From: Dacryopinax spathularia
Taxonomy: Eukaryota > Basidiomycota > Dacrymycetes > Dacrymycetales > Dacrymycetaceae
Length of the DNA: 64,000 nucleotides
Assembly (NCBI GenBank): GCA_037974965.1
Contig: JBBPFI010000016.1
Location: 1 to 64,000 of the forward strand
Direction of reading: 5' to 3'
The notes under the pieces were generated by a model. It saw only the letters and a list, made by a program, of their open reading frames with translations, did no database searches and was not told the DNA's origin. The translations under genes and the position numbers were made by a program. Below are positions 8,405 through 24,888 of the stretch, in pieces; within the stretch, counting starts at the first letter, position 1, and each line of letters starts with the position of its first letter.

Positions 8405-11400
8405 ATGTCAGCGACGGCAGAGACAACGGCGCCAATCAATGAGAAGCGGTCTCGTCGTCATGGGGTCATCAATCTCCCACCGCCGGACGTCCCTCCTTCA
8501 CCCACTCTGCCGCCGCTCCCTCCAAAGTCACCCCTGCGTGCTCGGACCCGTTCAAGCGCAGACTCAACATCCTTGGCTGCGTCCATGATCGCTAGCACAT
8601 CGACGGCAAGCTCGTCAAGATTGTCGGACCCTTCATATGCGGCTTCTCTTTCGCTGGAGACCGTCCGCGAGCCTGGCTTCCTCGATCTGGCTATATCGTC
8701 ATCACCATTGTCGCTGTCAGCATCTGCATTTGGACATGCGTCTGCGTCAACCACGTCCCTGTCTCCGAGTACTCCATCCTCTACTGCTGGAACCTCCTCT
8801 ACTTCAAAACGATCTCATGCGTTGAAGGAACTGCTGGACACCGAACGTGCATATGCGTCGGATCTTGCACTCATTCGAGATGTCTACGTTCGCCTCGCTC
8901 GCAATCCCATGGATCCGTTTGCGGCAGCCCCCCTACCCAAAGGCCCACCGACACCGAAAGCGAAACCGCTGAAGAATCGAAGTCGAGCTTCGACTGGTGG
9001 TCGTCCGAAAACAGCAGGCGGTCTGCCATCGACACCTCCATTAAGCTCTCCACCCTTGACCAGCCGCTCAACATCCAGTTCTGCCCTCTCACCCTCATCC
9101 CTCATCCCATCCCTCAAGCGAAAAACGTCGAGCCCGTCTCTAGCCCGCCAGCCGACAACGACCGAAGCCCCGCCTTCCCGACACGGTAAACCTATGTCTG
9201 AGGAAGACATATCGGCAATCTTCTTGAACATCGAGAAGCTCGCCTCCTTATCGGAGGACTTGTGTAGACGGTTACAGGCGTCAATCCATGATCCGATAGA
9301 GGATGGGCGATCAGTCGGGTCTATCATGTTGGACTACGTATGTTCAGTCATATATGACTAGGCCATTACTAAGCCCTTTCCAGATACCTCATATGCTGCC
9401 GCACTACAAAGTGTATATCGCGAAACACGATGCAGCTGCTCAACATCTCCAAACAATAACGCCGCACATCACATCGTACCTTTCAACAGCACGCGTCATC
9501 ATATCACCTCTTACCAACGCATGGGACCTCCCTTCTCTACTTATCAAGCCGGTTCAGCGGATTCTAAAGTACCCACTTCTCTTGGCCGCCATCGCGGACG
9601 CGACACCAGGAGAGATGGCAGGCGCCATCCAACTACGTGAGGCGAAGCGGGCAGCCGAGAAAGCCTGCAACGACGTCAACGAGGCGAAGCGCAACTGGGA
9701 GCAGGTTGGTTCCATTCTGAAGAATGCGCGTCAGCGCAAATTGGGCGTACCAACAGCATCTTTACCTGGACGAGCTTCTCTGCCGGTCGATCTGGAAGAA
9801 TGGGACCAACGACTAGAGACGATGGAGAAAGCTATTCGTGGACTGGCGTCCGCTTCCCGCGAGTGGATGAAGGGGTTTAGGGCCGCTATGGAGCGCTTGC
9901 TCTTGTGGGCAGATGCGAACGAAAGAACAATGCGGGTGGGAATACGAGAGGGAGAATCCCATGATGGCCGCGGGCGGTGGTGTAGGAGTGCTGTGGAGGA
10001 CATCATGGCTGGTATCTGGAGAGTTACGGTGCGTTTCTCTCACCTCAGTTTGAGGCTCCGTTGGCCTAATGCTGCAATACCAGGACCATCGAATCCAAAC
10101 CGAACTGATACCGACGCTCTCAAAGCTCTTGGCCAGCGTATCGTCTCCACGCCTGTTATTGCATGCGTTGCGGTCCTCATTACCCGACTCGGCAGCAGCC
10201 CCTGTCAGCTCGCAGCTTCGAACTGACCTCCCACGACTGGCAGAGCTGACGGCAAAAGCTTTTACTTTGTGTGTCGGGAATCTCGCAAAGTGGCAGCGGG
10301 ACTTTTGGGAAGGCGTTCGCATCGCATGGGGCAAAGCTCTCGGGGAAGAACCAGGCGAATGGCTGGATGACTTGGAAGGGCGACTTCAGGAAGACACAGT
10401 TGTCATGGACCCTGCGCTGCAAGAGCAGATCCAGCTGGCAACACCGAACCTGGTCCGCAATAACCATTTCGCCTTCCCACCCCCGGAAACAGCGACTCCT
10501 TCGGTACCGGAAACCCCGCCGCTCACTACAGCGCGTCCAAGATCGATGGATGCCGCAGCGTTGTCGGCTCAGTTGTATGGGTTGCATCTGCCAGAGACGG
10601 TCGAGAGCACCTGGAAACCGGATAAATTGCCCAGGAGCATCACATCTGACAATATTCCTCTCTCCAGCGCCTCGTGGCAAGAGGCCGCAACGAACCCAAC
10701 GCATCAACCAGGCGACACGTTCTACAAGCAGCCGTCAACACAGTCCTCTTCCTCTGAACTCCTCCCACCTTTTGCCCAAGGGGAGAAGATCTCGCCCACT
10801 CCGTCTCTAGAGTTAGCAGGTCGCCCGTCTCTTTCGTCATCGGCCGCGGTCTCAGACAATGCGGACGACAACCAGATGGGCACTTATCCAATCAATCCTG
10901 TCGTTCTTGATGGCCTCCCTTTGGATGAAGCTCTGCGGTCCTTGGGCGTGCAGGAAATTGACATCGGCGACGATGTTCAAGCTCAGTGGGCAGGGCTATA
11001 CGAAGAACGGAAGATTGTTCCCTATGAAGTCTACCGCACTCCTCCGGAAACACCGGACAAGGCGGAGACAATGTCCCTCTCTGCTGTCAAGGGGCTCAAG
11101 CGGCTCAAGTCATCGGCTTCTACCAGATCGATGACCAAGTTGTTCAGCCGCTCGCGCGCAACGACGCCAGACGGCAATCAGACACCCCCGATGCCGACGC
11201 CGACTCCGCCGATGTCTACAGTACAATTGCCTTGGGCCAGCTCGTATTCGTATAACTACCAACCACCGCCTCAGCCGTCGGATCAAGCCGAGCTCGCTCA
11301 CTATAACTTCTATCCAATGCCTTCAAGGGGATCGGAGCCTCAGCCACAGCCGATGTTGGCGCACCAGACATCGGTGAAAGATAAAGTTCTCGCCTACCGT

Positions 11401-11802
11401 CAGCATTCAAGGCAAGCTTCGTCGAGCTCCGGATCGCCGTCCTTGCAAAGTTCTTCTAGCCGGACTTCTGCAGGGACAGCTAGCTCTCCGCCAAGTGTTA
11501 CCCCTGCTTTCGCCCCACCCCCACAACCCCGAAGGGTCCATTTCCTTGCGTCGCCCATCACTGCATTTCACCTGCCAACCCCGAGGTATTCCCCAGGACC
11601 GTACACCTTCCACGGCCTTCCATTCCTGACACTTCGCGTCGGCGATATCATCACAGTAACTCAGGAATGCGGACGGCCGACAGACTATCGGGACTTTCCG
11701 CTCTGGACAGACGGGCAGGAGGATCGCCTGCTCGTCGCAAGAGCCGAAGATGGTCACGAGGGCTGGGTTCTGGCCAGCTTCGTCGTCCCGATTACCGCGT
11801 GA
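8405..11802 (+). CDS. RhoGEF (DH)-BAR-SH3 protein, Tuba-like
   Basis: Exons 8405-9337, 9384-10028 and 10084-11802 with introns of 46 and 55 nt (branch sites TACTAAG and CCTAATG) give 1,098 aa. A Ser/Pro-rich N-terminus leads into a Dbl-homology domain: KELLDTERAYASDLALIRDVY near residue 140, SEEDISAIFLNIEKL near 264, and the signature LLIKPVQRILKYPLLL near 365. A disordered stretch of about 90 residues splits the DH domain between its first two conserved helices. A helical BAR-like region follows (about 390-690). After a long Ser/Pro/Gln-rich linker comes a C-terminal SH3-like domain (LTLRVGDIITVTQE...DGHEGWVLASFV). The order DH-BAR-SH3 is that of DNMBP/Tuba proteins, which activate Cdc42/Rho GTPases at membranes. 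No PH domain is seen, as expected when BAR replaces it. The start at 8405 is the first ATG after a GC-rich leader; an upstream in-frame start is possible. Confidence 0.85.
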
Positions 11803-11990
11803 TACCCTCCATTGTCGGCAGGAATGTAGACATTGATATGCATATGTCGACTATGCAGACACACTGTACCCATGACCACATGTACTTATTATTCACGCCG
11901 GTTAGTAGATGGTGTTGTATGACTATATAGGGCACACCTATCCCCGCAAGACAAGAAATAGAAAGAAATATAAACTGGGCACCAAACGTG

Positions 11991-14627
11991 TTAGAAACGT
12001 CCGTCCTGACGTGATCTACTTTGAGGATTGCCGTTTTGGAGAGGGATACGCCTGGCTCTCGGAAATTGTTCAAAGGGCTTGTCGAGGCCTTCCTCCGAAG
12101 GGTCCATAAGTGGTTGGCCATCTTTTCCCAATGGCCATAGCGTATGTCGAAACAGACCCGTGCTGTCATATTCTTTCTTGAGGCCGCACAGACGAGCAAA
12201 ATTCTCCGGACCGTAAGTCGCGACAATGCGCTCCTTCTTCTCGCAACGCTCTGCGAACTGCACAATATTAGCCCGATGTCTAATCCACCAGTTGCAGGGA
12301 CGTACACTAGGTAGAGGGCCTCCAGCCGCAATGGGTCCCATGACCTCTTGTATCCACTGTATCATTGTCAATGATGGCATGGTGATCAGCAAGCTATCAT
12401 GCTTACAGCCTCCCCAGTCTTGATGCAGTCCTCGTCTCCACCGAAGCTCGGCCACTTGTGAAACGCAACGACAGTGAAGGCAGCCTCTCGTGTTTCCTTT
12501 GATATACACCCTTGATCAAAGTCGGACAAGGCACCTCCCACAAGCTCGAACAGCCAAGCTGAGTAGATGTCAGTCGGGAGACAGGCGAGGCGAAAGGGAA
12601 CTTACTGCAGCCATCCGTAGTCTCCGCAAAGCGACGAACCGTCTCACTAATGACGTCGTCGCCTAATCCGCGGATCATGGCACTTCGCAAGAACCAGCTT
12701 CGGCCTTCCATGCCGCCCTCTCCAGATCCCTCTCCGCCGGACGATCTTAATACTCGCTCCACGCTATCCTGCTGGGATAAGAAAGACTTCTCCGCGACTT
12801 CATTCAGTATGCACGCCTCTCCTGGGGAATGAAGTCAGCGAGGAAATTATACAGTGTGGAGAAGAACTAACCGGGCCAGGACAGAATAGCATCGAGGATG
12901 GGTTGACCCTCCGAACGCGGTCCGAAAAAGCACAGCTGAATGACGACAATTCCTGGCTGACCAGGAGGACCTGCTGTCAACAGGACATTCGCATATAAGG
13001 ATCTTGGAGCAGACTTGATAGCGTCTCGATAGTGTGAGATGAGCGAGGGTGTGGTCGCTGGATTGAATTTACTGGGAGAAACCTCAGCGGATCCTTGCCT
13101 GAAAAGTCCGTGTGACACTCACTACAAGAGATTTCCCGCAAACACGATCGGAACAGGGTACGCCTTAACGACGTAGCGTGTAATGATGCCGAAAGCGGGG
13201 CCGCACCCCCTGACTGCCCACCATAGGTCTGGGATTTCTGTCAGAACGCATAACCATCCATGATGACCACAGGAACTTGCCTTTATTTTCGTTTTCGTTG
13301 ACGATAACGATGCGCCCATCAGCTAGCACCATCTCGACCTCTACGAGATTATCGATACTTAGACCCCGCATTCGGCTCTGGAAACCGAAACCTGCAAGAA
13401 GAACGACGGCGCTGCCAACTGGGTGCGCCGCAAGAGGTACGTGATATGGAACAAGAATTCTAGTGCCCGAAGTAGTGATAGCAGGAAGTTGGTGTGAAGC
13501 AGTGTAGTTGTCGATATGTTTTTGAGGAACTCCAGGAGAAACAAGAACGTATGCGTGAGGGTGAGGATAGGTTAGTCCAAGAAGCGGTGCGTTGTTTGTT
13601 GCAGGGGTGACAGGCGGTCCACTGAGTGCTGGGACGGTAGAGGAAGAGGCCGCTGAGCCGAAGTTGAAAGGACCGCCGCCGGGAGACGGCGTGGGAGGGA
13701 ACAATGTCCACGAAGTTCCTGGCGGCATACCATAAGGATTGGTTGACGAACCCTGAGCTTGGAACGGTGTGTAGGCGTCAAAGCTGGTGGAGGATGAACC
13801 GAAGCTGAATGGTCCTTGGCTAGGCGGCGTGGCTGCTGGAGAATCGGGTGCATATCCGAACCCCCCTCCGAGATGTAGTGTCGGTGACGGTATGGGGATA
13901 TCCATCAGACCGCGAGCGGCAGAACCTGAGGGTCGAAGATGCGGTCGAGTCTGCGGTCGCACGCCGTCGACGGATCCATCCTGTTGTCCATCCGTCTTCG
14001 GTCGCCTGCGGCGTTCATCCTCTTCGTCCCCTCGGCTGTTACTCCTGTCCCTCCTTTGACCAGCAATTGGGTCTGCAACGTGCGCCTCTTTGCCCTTCGA
14101 ACGAGAAGACTTCTCCCACTCGCGAATACGAATTCTGTCGGTGGAGAAGTCCATACTCCTCATTCCACCAAGATCAATGACAACGTCTCCAGCGACGCTC
14201 CAAGCATGGGTGCCGTACCCTCCAGCTTTAGCTGATGGGTATAAGCCATATTTCTTACAGAAGAGGACAGTCCTGTTGTAGCCTTGAGGCGGTCGCACGT
14301 AACGGCGGGTCGTAATACTCACGATGATACATCTTGTGCATCAAGAGGCCTCACGACAAGCTGTGAGGGTGACCTCATTCCTCGATTAAACGTATAAACG
14401 CATTGGGAATATCTATTGAGCATTCCGATCAGCGACCCGAGTACTGAATTACATAGTGGATGCTGGGCGTACTTTGGGTTGTCTCGTGTTATTACTTCGC
14501 CTCGCACGGCCTCCTCAAGCTCGAGAACCATTTCATTAGTGATCGGCTTTGAGCGTGACTCATCGTAAGTGTCGGGGAATGGAATGGACCAAGTGACTTC
14601 GGGTGTCGGTAGCTGCACATCGACCAT
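11991..14627 (-). CDS. FAD-linked oxidase with a large insert (PCMH/BBE type)
   Basis: Eight exons: 14473-14627, 14323-14412, 13281-14272, 13123-13237, 12872-13071, 12606-12821, 12407-12558 and 11991-12356, giving 761 aa in frame. The N-terminus has the FAD-binding pattern DNPKYSQC..SPSQLVVRPLDAQDV and SAKAGGYGTHAWSVAGDVVIDLGGM. The second half of the FAD domain (GFGFQSRMRGLSIDNLVEVEMVLADGR) comes only after about 200 disordered residues rich in Arg/Ser/Pro/Gly. The core continues with PDLWWAVRGCGPAFGIITRY. The C-terminal BBE-like segment is YGPENFARLCGLKKEYD. Relatives oxidise alcohols, sugars or alkaloid-type substrates. The usual GGH that ties FAD to a histidine is GGY here, so covalent binding by that histidine is doubtful. 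The intron at 13238-13280 uses a GC donor. No signal peptide is evident. Confidence 0.85.
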
Positions 14628-15494
14628 GTTACCAAGCGTGTGGAGGAGATTTCAAGTATATCGCCGACTATTGTGACTATGCCCAAGGCTGAGTATGTTA
14701 ATTGAGGTGGTCGTTAGTATAGGACGGTGTTTATGTATGTTGGTTGGGTGCGGTCGGAATGAACTGTGGAACGGGTGGGGTCGTCCATTTCTGTCGACCG
14801 TCGGAATGCGGTGTCCAATAGGCGAAGGCGTCGTGTTTACGTAATGTGACGGGTGCCCTGAGTTTGGTGCGGCCTCGACCAAAAGAAGGCACGCGCCCCA
14901 CGCTGTTGCAACTCTAATTTGCTCAACGTTCATATGGAATGAAGTCAGCGGCGTATTACAGCTACAAAGTGATGACTTGGCACCAAGGTACCGTTCCTTT
15001 GACAACAACTGATGATGCTTTGCGGGCTGCACCGGATGACCGAATTTGATGTGCACTTTGCGGTCACAGATTCCATGGCTTCCTGTACTTAATTTCCCAT
15101 GGCGCTAAGTCCGAAGCAATGGATGGACTACCCTGTTAGATTCCCATGCTTTGGGCATCGCATCACCCTGTCGAGCTCATGCCCGCCCCATCCCGTACTC
15201 CCCCTTGGCAAAGAAGCACATCCGCAGCAGTATGTTCGTACAACTTCCTCCGAAAGAATGCCGATTAAACCGCCTGTCTGGTTGCGAGGATACAGTAGGA
15301 AGAACGGCGTATCGTACGATTCCGCAGGAGCGGAAGACGGTATACCTAGATCAAGCAGAAGGTCAACGAACTGATGATACTTCTTTTCATTCTATCATCA
15401 ACTTCGGCGTAATAGTAGACTACAAATTTGTGTTTCTATTCGTACAACAAGTAAGCGCGCCATAGTCCCATCAAAAACGGAGATGTGCGGAATA
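14628..15494. other. Intergenic, no gene seen
   Basis: Upstream region of the FAD oxidase and downstream region of the minus-strand gene at 15495. Short frames on both strands have no domain or splice support. No repeat or RNA gene was recognised. Confidence 0.5.
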
Positions 15495-16498
15495 TCATAA
15501 TCGCTGTAGTTGCTCCCTCGCAGCTTCGACAGCTGCATCAGCCAAAGCGTCCATTCCACTCCTAGCAGACCTAGCCGAGGGCGAGCCGCTTTCGCTGCTC
15601 GTAGGTCTGTCCTCGTCTTGTTCATGATCATGATCGTGCCGTGTGCAGTCAGGGCTGCAAGACAGATGCATCTTGACCTTCTTCCTCTTCTGGGTATTGC
15701 GCGAAGGTTCGTCTTCGGCATCAAATGATCGTTTCCTTGCGCTGCGGGGTCTGGACAACCCAGGTGACGAAGTCGTTCCAGTCGAAGGTCGGCTGGATGA
15801 TGGCCGTCCACTACTAAAGCTGCCGGATGACGGGCGTCCGCTGCTGAAGCTTCCCGATGAGGGGCGCCCAGCGCTGAAACTCCCGGATGCCGGCCGGCTC
15901 GAAGAGGGCCGAGCGGGTGGTGGCCGCTGCATAACCGAAGGAATCGGTGACGACTTGGGTGAGGTCACTTCGAGGGCAGCCATCGTCCTCCCAATCCAGT
16001 CCATTCGTTGCTTCGCCCGCTCAGCCAATCGCGCCGCAGCCACAGCTTCATCCAGAGTGGACAGGTTGGGATGTTGCGAGAGGATCAGAGCACGTAGGGA
16101 TGGCGTAAGCGATGAGGTGAAGATGAGGATTTGTAGGGCAGGCGGCAGTGGAAGCGAGGGATGGGTCAGGAGAGGCAGTGCGCGTGCCAGATGGGACGAT
16201 AACGGGGTATAACGAGACTGCAGGATAGTGTAAGTCAAGGTACAATGGTAGGGGTCCGTGAACGCACGCAATGTAATGTCATCAGGGACTCCCATATGCG
16301 CTGCGCCTCAGAATCCAAACCCGAAGCTCCGCCCGGGATGGACATGAAGCCTTGTGCGCTTCTATCCATCCCACCGTACGGCAGTGCTACGGCGGAGAAG
16401 CTTCTTTGCCTATTGACAGCTCGTGGTTCGTACGTATACGAGGCCGCATGGGTGAGGGACGGGCGTGCGGTAAGCGGCCTATGAGCGAGAGTGGCCAT
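15495..16498 (-). CDS. Small protein with Gag-like helical segment and Ser-rich repeats
   Basis: Two exons, 16268-16498 and 15495-16217, with a 50-nt intron (GTGCGT..CCTGCAG, branch TTGAC), giving 317 aa. Residues about 60-150 form a helical region (EAQRIWESLMTLHC, then ALQILIFTSSLTPSLRALILSQHP and LSTLDEAVAAARLAERAK). Its pattern weakly recalls the capsid-like part of Ty3-type Gag proteins and their domesticated relatives. Next come four near-perfect copies of a Ser/Gly/Arg unit (SGSFSSGRPS), a basic stretch (RKRSFDAEDEP, KRKKVK) that could be a nuclear signal, and a His/Asp-rich patch. No polymerase, protease or terminal repeats lie nearby, so this is a single-copy host-type gene here. The Gag link is a hunch from residue pattern only. 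Confidence 0.6.
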
Positions 16499-18968
16499 TG
16501 TGGGCGCGGCGCGGCGTTTCTCTCAGAAGCGTAGGTGTGGTGGTTAGCTGTGGATGTTTGTCAAGTTGGAACGGTTGAGAATGCGTTGGTAAGGGGGTGG
16601 TCGCAGCCGAATGCAAAGAAGGGAAAGTGCGCTTAGATCCGCCATCTGAATTATATACGATGAGGGAGAGCGACGGTATCGATATGCAATGAGAGGTGTG
16701 TGTGGTCGGGAAAGCGAGGGCTTGCTTGGGGATTGCCTGTTTGGGGTGATGGAGGAGGCAGAGCAATGTCTGACGCGCCTCGTTCGGTCCCTTCCGTGGT
16801 CGAGGCGGGCAGAAGAGCTGAGACGCGCCGCCCGAACCCTTGGGACCGCGTTCTTCTCAATTGCTCCCGAAGATTCCACCTTGCCCAACAGCGATTGGCT
16901 GGTTCCACTCTGCTTCCGCGGCTAGCCACGCCAACCCGCACAGCCGCACTCCCCGGCTCCTTTTCCGGACTTTGCCTCAGTGCCCCGCGGTGATTTCGTG
17001 CCATCTCTCGACTCGAGACAGAACTCTTCATCTTAGACAACATTCGATGGCTAACCCCTCCTCGGCCACACACATGCCGACCACCAGCGACTCTATGGCT
17101 GGGGCCTCAGCTATGCACCGATTGCCTCTGGAATCTGACTGCGCTTGGCCATCAGCGACATTCTCAATGACGCTTGCAATGAAGCATTCTCAGCCTGAGG
17201 TCCTTGTGCATCGCCGACCTCTGCTACTCACTCGATCAGCTCGTCATAGGTCCTCCTATACGCTGAATCCGTCCCTTGCGGTCTCTCCGGATTCGCCCGA
17301 CTCTCTACCTTGAAACTCTCGTAAATGCAAGCCCTTACTATCTTCTGAATGGCTTTCGTTTCAAAGATGCGGCTGTTCAAGAACCCTTTTGAAGAGTACT
17401 TACGAGAGTCTTGTACAACCACCTTCGACCCCCTATCTCAAAGCGCAAGCCAACCATGCCGTAATCAAGCTGCATTACTAGTGGCTCATGGATGCCAGTG
17501 CGGAATGGTCTCACTCTGCAACTGCCGGAGCCGACTCACATGTCCCCGCTTAATCGGGCCAACCAGCCACCCGCATACCGCTATGCTCCGGCTACTGTTT
17601 TGCGTGCCTCCTGTGCCTCCCCCGCATCATAGCTGTCAGGACCAGCCTTTGACGCTCTCCTGTTCTCTCGATGAGCTTGCCGTAAACACAGATCTTTGGT
17701 CTCAACCCAAACGCTGACTGACGAACAATCTCGCAAGGCTCTCATTCGCCCAAGGATAACATATCCGGACTGCTGCAGTTCATGCCACTGCTTGTTCAGT
17801 GAACGTGGGCATTCGATGCTGTCTCAAGGAGTCCCTACGCGTGTCAAGGCATGCATTCTCTGGCCGGCGTCCGAAGCGGTTTCAGGCTCAAGAAGGCGCC
17901 ACTTTCTCGCTTGCACGAATCCGCAGGGTCAACCGAGGCAGAGAATGCACAATGATATGACGGTGAGTCCAGGAAGCGCGTTTCGTGCTTCGTAGGAAAG
18001 TGGCTGGCTACACTATCGCTTGGCGGCATCCCTTTTGGGGGGACTTTCTATGGTGTACTTCAAGGTTGTACTCTCGCCCCGCCGCTCCGAACGGTGTACT
18101 GGTGTACGCCCTCTGGTTTCGAGCCGACCGTTTACATCTCGTGACTGCTGTGCTACTGAGACTCTCGTAAGAGAGTCGGGACTCCGTGCGAATGCCTTCA
18201 TAACACCGCGCTCTTCAATTCGGGATAGTGCAGCGGCAGACTGAACCGGCGAAAACGGTATCTCCGAGCTGGACTGCTGAGTAGGGATCTGGTCCTTGTA
18301 CATTATCCCAATGTCCTGGAAAGGGATGCCATCCGTTGTATTGCTGGCAGTGCCGGCGGGCCGTACCTTCAGGGCAGGTGCAGTCGAGGCCTAGGGATTT
18401 TGGGTCGATGCCAGCCGACCAGCCACCTCTCGCTAGAGGCCCCTCTCGACCATTCCTGGCGGACAGCCACCGGCGCATCTCGTCATTGTGGCATACACGG
18501 TGATTCCATCCCCGCATGCCTCGCCCAGGCATGTCGCTCGATTGCAGCGTTGAGGTCGTACCAGTCTTAACTTAAATACTGAGACTGAGCAGAACACATC
18601 GCTACTGTCACCGAGGATGATCCCAGCAGCTCGAAGCGGCTTGTACTGCGTAGCGAGAGGGCACCAGGTGACAACCCTTGATCCACTTCTTTCGCGAAAC
18701 TCTTGACCCACCTAGCGATTATCGAGTTGTGGGAAGCGGAGTTAGTGCGTGCAGGTGTTTCACAGTAGGGGGGGATGATAGCATGCTCCAAGCAGAAGAC
18801 CGGCGCCCGTGGAATGACGGAAGAACGCTGCGATATGCAATGATGGCTGGCAGAAGCGCGAGAGGTGCGACAGAAGCGAGTTTTGGTGGCTTGCTGATCA
18901 TGTGACACATGAATATGCTACATTGCGGACCTCGGAGGCCCTGATGTTGGAATGAACATGAATATGCT
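16499..18968. other. 2.5-kb stretch without a supported gene
   Basis: GC content resembles the coding parts, but no frame carries a recognisable domain or a consistent splice pattern. The most protein-like frame is minus 18215-18532 (105 aa, Cys/Trp-rich, with CTCPEGTARRHCQQYNGWHPF). It has no visible partner exons or signal peptide and I do not call it. No tRNA or snRNA signature was found. Confidence 0.45.
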
Positions 18969-20122
18969 TCATGGTAGTTCCTCGTATTGAGGAGCGTCCA
19001 TTCTGACGCCCATGCTGGCCTTGATCTCCAAGCCCATTTGCTTCATCTTTCCGATTTGAGTGCGTTCGCGTTCGACTTTCTGCAGTTCCTTCAGCTCGGC
19101 AACGCTCAAGAAACTGTCCTTCTCTTTTTCGGGCTTCTTCCGCGCAGCTCGCATATCGGCCAGATCCCTTTCAGGGTCGTACGTGCTCGTATCGGGCAGG
19201 GTCTCCCCGGCCCGGAGTGCGTTCATGCGCTGTTCGTAGGCCCGAAAGTTGTAGTACTTTTCGTGTGGCAGTGTGCCGGTGTTGTAGTCTTCCATGAACC
19301 TGGCTCCATGTGAGGTTATGCTCGGCATGCCCGATCAGGGGTGGGACGTACCTGGCGAATTCCTTTCTCATGCTCTCCTTACCGAGAGTTTCGGGGTTCA
19401 GCATGCGTTCCTCTAGCAGCCACGCACGGAATTCCTCGTCCTTGGTATACATGCTGTCCATGCCGAGTCAATGAAGGGTATGCATACCGAAACTGGCATG
19501 AACGTACTCGGCTTCGGAAATGATGCCGTATTTTCCCCATTCCACCGTGGCGGAAGATTTCTTCTAGCAACAGTCTAAGCGTGAGGTCGGGTAGCTCGAG
19601 TGAGTAACATACCTTCTCCTTCTTCTCTTTCTTGTCTCTTTTCTCTTTCTTCCGTTTACTCCGCTCCCTACTTCCGTCTCGTTCGCGTTGCTTTCGTCGT
19701 CGTCTCCGTCGTCGGTCCTCTTCCTCCGAATCATAGGAATCGCTCCGCGAAAGAGACCGCGCCCTGCGGCGTTTTGCAGCTGGACTGACTGACCGATCGT
19801 CCCGCCGTCTTCTTGGAGATCGAGAAGCAGAACGCGAGCGGTAGCGACGAGGAGGACTCCTGGACCGGCTACGAGGGCGACGTCGGGGCGGAGAGTCCTC
19901 TCTGGGTCTTCTGGCAGGGGAGCGCGATCGCCGTCTCGTCGGGCTGGGTGACCGTCGACGCTCTCTTGTGGGCTCTTCCGCTCTTCTATAGGCATCAGGC
20001 GGACCTTCTCTGTAGCGTGAAGGACCCGGTGGTGGGTAGTCGCCGCGCCGTCGAGGTGACCGCCGTCGATGGCTAGGGTCCATGTGAGGGGGGAGATCGC
20101 GCTCAATTGTAGAATCGGCCAT
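18969..20122 (-). CDS. RS-rich nuclear protein, likely splicing-associated
   Basis: Exons 19613-20122, 19508-19563, 19352-19453 and 18969-19299 with introns of 49, 54 and 52 nt give 332 aa. Start at the ATG at 20120-20122 (MADSTIERDL); the frame continues upstream only with a non-ATG codon. Residues 10-170 are an Arg/Ser/Pro-rich RS domain with many RSRS and RRRSP units, ending in a Lys/Arg/Glu run (KRKKEKRDKKEKKEK). The C-terminal half has a compact block, WGKYGIISEAD...EEFRAWLLEER...MEDYNTGTLPHEKYYN, and a charged helix at the end. I recognise this block as shared by eukaryotic RS-type nuclear proteins but cannot name the family with certainty. RS domains usually bind RNA and splicing factors. 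The gene is divergent from SMC3, with 447 bp between the starts. Confidence 0.8.
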
Positions 20123-20569
20123 GATAGGAAGCACAGTTGATAATACACAGATACTCTCGAAGGAGTAGCCTGTATAGATGATCCGAGGGAGCAGATGGTG
20201 GCGATTTGCAAGTGGGGCGCCGCCTAGTGTGGTCCAAAGTCAACAAAGACCTGACCCAGGCGCTGCCGTTTAGCTAGTCGACCCAGTCGGCAGCTGTTAT
20301 ATTATAAGGCCCGAAAGAGCCGGCGTGCCCAAGAGAGAGAAGCCAAGAATTGGGAGTGAGCCAGTCCAGGTAAGAATAATGATGTCGTAGCCAATCCGTA
20401 CTGTACCCAGCTGGCAATGGTGTATGCAGACGATGGGTCCGAGTCTTCGGACGACGAGGAGGCTGGCCGGAAGCAGACCCGAACCGCCGAACGCGTCTGC
20501 TGAGCGCGTCGCGCTGCTCATTCCAGTCACCACGACGGCGTCCAGCAGTGTCGATACCCGACGGTCATC
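20123..20569. promoter_or_regulatory. Shared upstream region of the RS protein and SMC3
   Basis: A 447-bp gap between divergent starts must hold both promoters. I see no clear TATA box near either ATG. A bidirectional promoter is inferred from spacing only. Confidence 0.5.
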
Positions 20570-24694
<4,125 letters not shown>

Positions 24695-24888
24695 TGTTCC
24701 CTTCGGGTTATATGTAGATCGACTGTACTGATATCCCTTTCACCGTGGTCTGTGTTGTAACGTCACTGATGTAGCAATATATAATGGACTCTGTATGCCG
24801 CCAATTACACAGCACGCTCTTACACCAGAGGTAAAAGGATCACTAGCTTCAAGGAGCTAACCGAAGCCAAGCCCACACCGAAGCCCAA

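Noticed and set aside
18215-18532. Cys/Trp-rich 105-aa frame
   Set aside because: Protein-like in composition, but no start context, signal peptide, partner exons or family match.
19340-19352. GGTGGGACGT resembling the palindrome half-site
   Set aside because: It is the 5' splice site region of the RS-protein gene; the second arm is absent.
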